Source of the DNA: Candidatus Eiseniibacteriota bacterium
GTDB lineage: Bacteria > Arandabacterota > Arandabacteria > Arandabacterales > Arandabacteraceae
Reading direction: 5' to 3'
Length of the DNA stretch: 10,192 bases
Assembly: GCA_030622265.1 (NCBI GenBank)
Contig: JAUXGG010000033.1
Location: forward strand, 1-10,192
The notes below the pieces were generated by a model, which saw only the letters and a list, made by a program, of their open reading frames with translations, was not told the origin of the DNA and searched no databases. Numbering within the stretch: the first letter of the stretch is position 1; every line of letters starts with the position of its first letter. The position numbers and the translations under genes are program-made. Positions 7,149 through 10,192 of the stretch are shown here, one piece after another.

Positions 7149-7169
7149 AGAAGCAGTGAAGAAGCTGGC

Positions 7170-7190
7170 GGGGCAGTGTACAGCTGCCCC
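7170..7190 (+). promoter_or_regulatory. 5'-UTR hairpin upstream of the carboxypeptidase
   Basis: GGGGCAG (7170-7176) pairs perfectly with CTGCCCC (7184-7190) around a seven-base loop. The following bases are TTAATTG, not a clean T-run. It lies about 15 bases after the predicted transcription start and about 30 bases before the start codon. It could stabilise the mRNA, act as an attenuator, or end read-through from the upstream operon. The sequence does not decide between these. Confidence 0.55.
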
Positions 7191-7220
7191 TTAATTGTGC
7201 TTACCTGAAGGGAGAAAAGC

Positions 7221-9431
7221 ATGCGCAGGGCTATCTTGCTAAGCGTCGTTGCTCTATCGCTTTTGGTTTCAAGCAGTTATGCCGACAAAGTCCTTGTAAG
7301 GGTCTATTTCGATAATCCCGAGCACCTCAGGATCGTCGTGGGAGAGTTCGAGGATGTCGCCGGATGGGGAGGCAACCGGTACGCCGATATCGTGGTCCGC
7401 TCCGAGCGCGTCGGTGAGCTCAAGGCCCTGGCCCCCAATCATGAGATCCTGATACCCGATGTCAATGCCCACATGCGGGCGATGGGAGTCCTGGGCGTCG
7501 GTAGCGCCTACCATACCTATGAGGAAATGTACGCCGAGATGGACAGCGTGACCAACGCCAATCCCTCGTTCTGCAGCCTCCAGTCGACCGGCACCTCCGT
7601 TGAGGGACGCGAAATCTGGGCCATGAAGATCTCCGATAATGTGGGCACCACCGAGGATGAGCCGCGCGTGCTATATCTCGGCGCTCACCATGCGAGGGAG
7701 ATCATAACTATCGAGGTCCCGCTCTACATCATGTACTGGTTCACCGATAACTATGGCACCGATTCCCTTGCCACCTTCCTGGTGGACAACCGTGAGATCT
7801 GGATCGTGCCCTTGATGAATCCCGACGGAAGAGAATATGTGCAGCATGTGGGTGACTGGAGGAAGAACCGCAGGAACAACGGTGATGGCACCTATGGGGT
7901 CGATCTTAACCGGAACTGGGGTTACATGTGGGGTTATGATAACAACGGGTCCAGCCCGTACACCAGCAGTGAGGTTTACAGGGGGCCATCGGCGTTTTCC
8001 GAGCCCGAGACCCAGGCCATCAGGGACTTCATGGAGACCTACCAGTTCTCCACGTCGTTCTCGTATCATAGCTACTCGCGTCTTTTCCTTTACCCGTGGG
8101 GCTATGTTTACGACCCCTGCCCGGACCGGGCCACTTTCGCCGCCCTGGGAGACAGCCTGGCGTCATTCAATGGCTATATCAACCAGCAGGCATCCGCACT
8201 CTATCCCGCCAATGGCGACAGCGATGACTGGATGTACGGGGAACAGACCACCAAGGACAAGGTCTTCGCCTTCACCCCGGAGGTCGGCACAGAGTTCTAT
8301 CCTCCGGAATCGGATATTCTCACTCTCTGCGAGGAGAACCTGGGGCCCGCCATCGTGATGGCCGAATACGCCGGAGGCGTGGAACGCATACTCCCGCCGG
8401 GGACTCCAGTGATCAATGCCATGGCGGATGATGGTGACGGCAACTATGATGTCTCGTGGACTCCGGATTACTCCGATACGATGAACGCCGCCGTCCGGTT
8501 TTCCCTGATGGAGCGTTTCGGCCCGGGCAGAACCACCGACGATACCGAGGTGGAAACACTCCACTTTGAGCGCGATAAGTTCAGATGGTTGACCACCCGG
8601 CCCCACAGTGGAAGCTACAGCTTCTATGGCGGCCGGACCCATGACCGCAACGCCAAGCTCACCGCGAAGGTCCCGATGGATGCCGCGGCGGATGATACGC
8701 TGACCTTCTGGACCTGGTATGACATCGAGGACAACTGGGATTATGCCTACGTTGAAGTCTCCACCGACGGTGGCGCCTACTTCCGCAGCATTCCCGGCGA
8801 CATAACGACCACGTACAATCCCAATGGCAGCAATGCCGGCCACGGTATCACCGGGAATTCAGGCGGGTGGATACAGGCATACTTCTCTCTGGGTGCTTTC
8901 GCGGATTCGACTATCATAGTCCGGTTCCGCTATAAGACCGATGCGGCTGTCTTGGAAGAGGGCATCTATGTCGATGATATCTACCCGGTTCAGACATTCG
9001 ACTCAACGGCTGTCCTGAGCGATGCCATCATCGACACCGTCTACAGCGTCTCCAATGCCATCGGAACTTACTACTACGAAGTCAAGGCCATGGACGGCGA
9101 CGGGCAGTGGGGATACTGGAGCCAGCGCGACTCCACAACCGTGACGGGTGCCGGCATAGGTGATACCGGCGAGACCGGCGCGCTGGCAAGTTTCAGGAAC
9201 CCGGTATATCTGGGCTCCGATATCAGGCTGGCCATAACCGCGCCCGGAAAGCAGGTTGCGGTGTTTGATGTCCAGGGCAGACTCTTGAGGACCTTGAAGG
9301 TCTCCCCTCAGGGTGAGACGGCATGGGATCTTAAAGACAGAAGTGGCAACCTGGTCTCACCGGGCATCTACTTCATGAGCTTCGGCCCGGCCAGAGAGGT
9401 TGCCACCAAGAAAGTAGTTATATTGAAGTAG
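7221..9431 (+). CDS. Secreted zinc carboxypeptidase (M14) with MAM-like and FlgD/T9SS-type C-terminal domains
   Basis: Extracellular metallopeptidase of 736 residues, expected to trim C-terminal residues from peptides. A signal peptide (1-21, cleavage near SYA/DK) is followed by a propeptide-like region to about residue 95. The M14 domain (about 97-386) has zinc ligands H157 and E160 in HARE, with H283 in SYHSYS. R159, N230-R231 (substrate carboxylate), Y328 and the general base E354 (FTPEVG) are also in place, so the catalytic set is complete. Residues about 440-590 look like the MAM-like beta-sandwich of immune-inhibitor-A peptidases (WTWYDIEDNWDYAYVEVS, then GIYVDDI). Residues about 665-736 form a FlgD-like / T9SS-type sorting domain (VAVFDVQGRLLRTL, SPGIYFM, VVILK). 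The start at ATG 7221 follows GAAGGGAG. It has its own promoter and is not part of the redox operon. Specificity and export route are inferred. Confidence 0.93.
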   Translation: MRRAILLSVVALSLLVSSSYADKVLVRVYFDNPEHLRIVVGEFEDVAGWGGNRYADIVVRSERVGELKALAPNHEILIPDVNAHMRAMGVLGVGSAYHTYEEMYAEMDSVTNANPSFCSLQSTGTSVEGREIWAMKISDNVGTTEDEPRVLYLGAHHAREIITIEVPLYIMYWFTDNYGTDSLATFLVDNREIWIVPLMNPDGREYVQHVGDWRKNRRNNGDGTYGVDLNRNWGYMWGYDNNGSSPYTSSEVYRGPSAFSEPETQAIRDFMETYQFSTSFSYHSYSRLFLYPWGYVYDPCPDRATFAALGDSLASFNGYINQQASALYPANGDSDDWMYGEQTTKDKVFAFTPEVGTEFYPPESDILTLCEENLGPAIVMAEYAGGVERILPPGTPVINAMADDGDGNYDVSWTPDYSDTMNAAVRFSLMERFGPGRTTDDTEVETLHFERDKFRWLTTRPHSGSYSFYGGRTHDRNAKLTAKVPMDAAADDTLTFWTWYDIEDNWDYAYVEVSTDGGAYFRSIPGDITTTYNPNGSNAGHGITGNSGGWIQAYFSLGAFADSTIIVRFRYKTDAAVLEEGIYVDDIYPVQTFDSTAVLSDAIIDTVYSVSNAIGTYYYEVKAMDGDGQWGYWSQRDSTTVTGAGIGDTGETGALASFRNPVYLGSDIRLAITAPGKQVAVFDVQGRLLRTLKVSPQGETAWDLKDRSGNLVSPGIYFMSFGPAREVATKKVVILK

Positions 9432-9675
9432 GCCCTGACCTAAAGCGGCAGGATCTTCTTCGACATACCGGGTACCTCCTTGAACCATAACGGGATTCTG
9501 TTCCTACCCTTGTCCGGTTACCATTCAAACTCATATCTTCCATCATGATAGGTAACCATACAACTGAAGTTTCGATTATGCGGTACGGCTGCGGCCTTCT
9601 CAACACCAATACTGCCTTGTAGTTGCAACATAGGGATGTCATGTATTTTGCATGATAGAAATGTCACCCTGTCTC

Positions 9676-9700
9676 AAGGCCTCCTCTTTGAAGGCCTCCT
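9676..9700 (+). repeat. Short tandem direct repeat, AAGGCCTCCT twice
   Basis: AAGGCCTCCT occurs at 9676-9685 and again at 9691-9700, a period of 15 bases. Each copy is followed by a T-rich stretch ending in CTTTG. Because AGGCCT is its own reverse complement, the two copies also form the stem of the possible terminator. There are only two copies, so this is not an array. Confidence 0.6.
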
Positions 9701-9710
9701 TTCTTTGCTT
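9677..9710 (+). terminator. Possible weak intrinsic terminator after the carboxypeptidase
   Basis: AGGCCT (9677-9682) can pair with AGGCCT (9692-9697) around a nine-base loop, followed by the pyrimidine-rich CCTTTCTTTGCTT. The stem is only six pairs and the T-run is broken, so the call is tentative. It lies about 245 bases after the peptidase stop, and no better terminator was seen closer. Confidence 0.3.
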
Positions 9711-9743
9711 CCTGGTTATCCTGGTGATCTTTATCCCGCTATG

Positions 9744-9795
9744 ATGGGGAGAGTCCCCGACAATTCTGAGAAACTCCTTGCAAAGGTCTCCCCAT
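9744..9795. repeat. Nine-base perfect inverted repeat
   Basis: ATGGGGAGA (9744-9752) is the reverse complement of TCTCCCCAT (9787-9795), with 34 bases between. The left arm can alternatively pair locally, GGGGA with TCCCC (9746-9750 and 9754-9758, loop GAG), so two exclusive folds exist. Function is unknown and it may be chance. Confidence 0.45.
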
Positions 9796-9903
9796 GTCCG
9801 CTATGAATGAAAGGGGCGCAGGATAATCACCTTGTTGCCCGCGGCGAGACTTGGACTTCTCTGCCCGGAGGTTTGCGATTCTCTTTTTCGCTGCGCTCCG
9901 GCG

Positions 9904-9911
9904 AAAGGAGG
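9904..9911 (+). promoter_or_regulatory. Strong ribosome binding site for the GTG-started gene
   Basis: AAAGGAGG at 9904-9911 (continuing with T) is almost fully complementary to the 16S 3' end and lies six bases before GTG 9918. It identifies this GTG as the start. The bases GCGAAA (9901-9906) can pair with TTTCGC (9886-9891), a hairpin that would reach into the ribosome site. Confidence 0.8.
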
Positions 9912-9917
9912 TACGTC

Positions 9918-10192
9918 GTGAGAAAACTCCTACCGGCTGCTATTGTTTTTTGCTTGCTGCTGCCCGGCCAGGTGCTGGCTGTAACCGACACGACCTATTT
10001 CGATGCAACCAACAGCATCATAAACCGCAGCAATCCTGTCGGGACCCAGTGGCACGAGCTATATCCCAACTATTGTCAGGCACCATACACCATCACAGGT
10101 TGGGCTGACAACGGGAACGATGTCTTGGATTCATGTGATGTGCTTGCTATGACAAACCCCGATGGGGTGCCCGAGTGCCACCACGTCATCGA
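9918..10192 (+). CDS. Secreted protein of unknown function (3' partial)
   Basis: The 5' end of a gene that runs off the right edge; 91 codons are visible. It starts with GTG, supported by an excellent Shine-Dalgarno site. The first 21 residues are a clear signal peptide: MRKLL, a hydrophobic stretch, and cleavage near VLA/VT. The mature part is rich in Asp, Asn and Thr, and carries three cysteines (C53, C73, C87). An Asp/Asn-rich segment ADNGNDVLDSCD (63-74) faintly resembles calcium-binding loops of dockerin or thrombospondin type 3 kind, but no repeat is visible. A signal peptide followed by this kind of extracellular segment fits the neighbouring secreted peptidase, and both may belong to a family of exported proteins. 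The family is not recognised with confidence. A larger, overlapping open frame at 9851-10108 lacks a ribosome site and is rejected in favour of this one. Confidence 0.8.
   Translation, partial: MRKLLPAAIVFCLLLPGQVLAVTDTTYFDATNSIINRSNPVGTQWHELYPNYCQAPYTITGWADNGNDVLDSCDVLAMTNPDGVPECHHVI

Larger units (their letters stand above)
9432..9917. other. Non-coding gap of about 490 bases
   Basis: No convincing gene was seen on either strand. The short open frames here lack ribosome sites and have low-complexity, Arg- or Ser-rich translations. The region holds a 10-base direct repeat that can fold as a weak terminator (9676-9710), a nine-base inverted repeat (9744-9752 with 9787-9795), a small TCATG/CATGA hairpin (9639-9655), and the leader and ribosome site of the gene starting at 9918. 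No strong promoter was found. TTGCAA (9778) and TATGAA (9802) with an 18-base spacer are a weak candidate only. Confidence 0.6.

Noticed and set aside
7170..7196. The 7170-7190 hairpin as terminator of the redox operon
   Set aside because: It lies downstream of the near-consensus promoter and lacks a proper T-run, so a 5'-UTR role is more likely, though ending read-through remains possible.
8163..8843. Minus-strand open frame of 226 codons within the carboxypeptidase
   Set aside because: It is a shadow of the M14 gene produced by GC-rich codon use, with no independent motif.
9418..9642. Minus-strand open frame of 74 codons after the carboxypeptidase
   Set aside because: It is Arg-rich, overlaps the end of the real gene, and shows no ribosome site or recognisable domain.
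9778..9807. Promoter TTGCAA-18-TATGAA for the last gene
   Set aside because: Each box matches only four of six consensus bases, so it is too weak to list as a feature without RNA data.
9851..10108. Plus-strand open frame of 85 codons
   Set aside because: It overlaps the GTG-started gene at 9918, which has a near-perfect ribosome site and a signal peptide; this frame has neither.

Overview
The window looks like a piece of chromosome from an anaerobic, uncultivated bacterium. The best guess is a lineage of the FCB superphylum such as Zixibacteria, Eisenbacteria, Latescibacteria or KSB1. That guess rests on two things: secreted proteins with a FlgD-like / T9SS-type C-terminal domain next to an Hdr-type flavin/iron-sulfur operon, and a moderately GC-rich sequence with good Shine-Dalgarno sites. 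No rRNA or other taxonomic marker is present, so this is inference only. No tRNA, CRISPR array, insertion sequence or phage gene was seen.

Positions 1-6071 hold a tight same-strand operon of five redox genes: hdrA (cut at the left edge, with a cysteine-less MvhD/FlpD-like domain fused at its C-terminus), hdrC, hdrB, a FrdB/SdhB-like iron-sulfur subunit and a FrdA/SdhA-like flavoprotein. Intergenic gaps are 11-19 bases. Positions 6099-7070 add a radical SAM protein of the COG0731 type, 27 bases downstream. The set resembles the methanogen thiol:fumarate reductase TfrAB with TfrB split into separate genes and joined to a complete HdrABC. The proposed reading is a soluble, quinone-independent complex. 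Electrons would run between a fumarate/succinate-type flavin site and the flavin of HdrA through [2Fe-2S], [4Fe-4S] and HdrB-type noncubane clusters, with possible ferredoxin coupling through HdrA. No membrane anchor subunit is present in the window.

Positions 7071-7220 are a regulatory gap with a near-consensus sigma-70 promoter (TTGACT-18-TATAAT) and a strong 5'-UTR hairpin. They precede a large secreted zinc carboxypeptidase (M14) at 7221-9431, with a signal peptide, a complete catalytic domain, a MAM-like beta-sandwich and a C-terminal FlgD/T9SS-type domain. This marks a change of transcription unit and of cellular role, from cytosolic energy metabolism to extracellular peptide breakdown.

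Positions 9432-9917 are non-coding, with small repeats and hairpins, one of which may be a weak terminator. At 9918 a GTG-started gene for another secreted protein begins after an excellent ribosome binding site and runs off the right edge.
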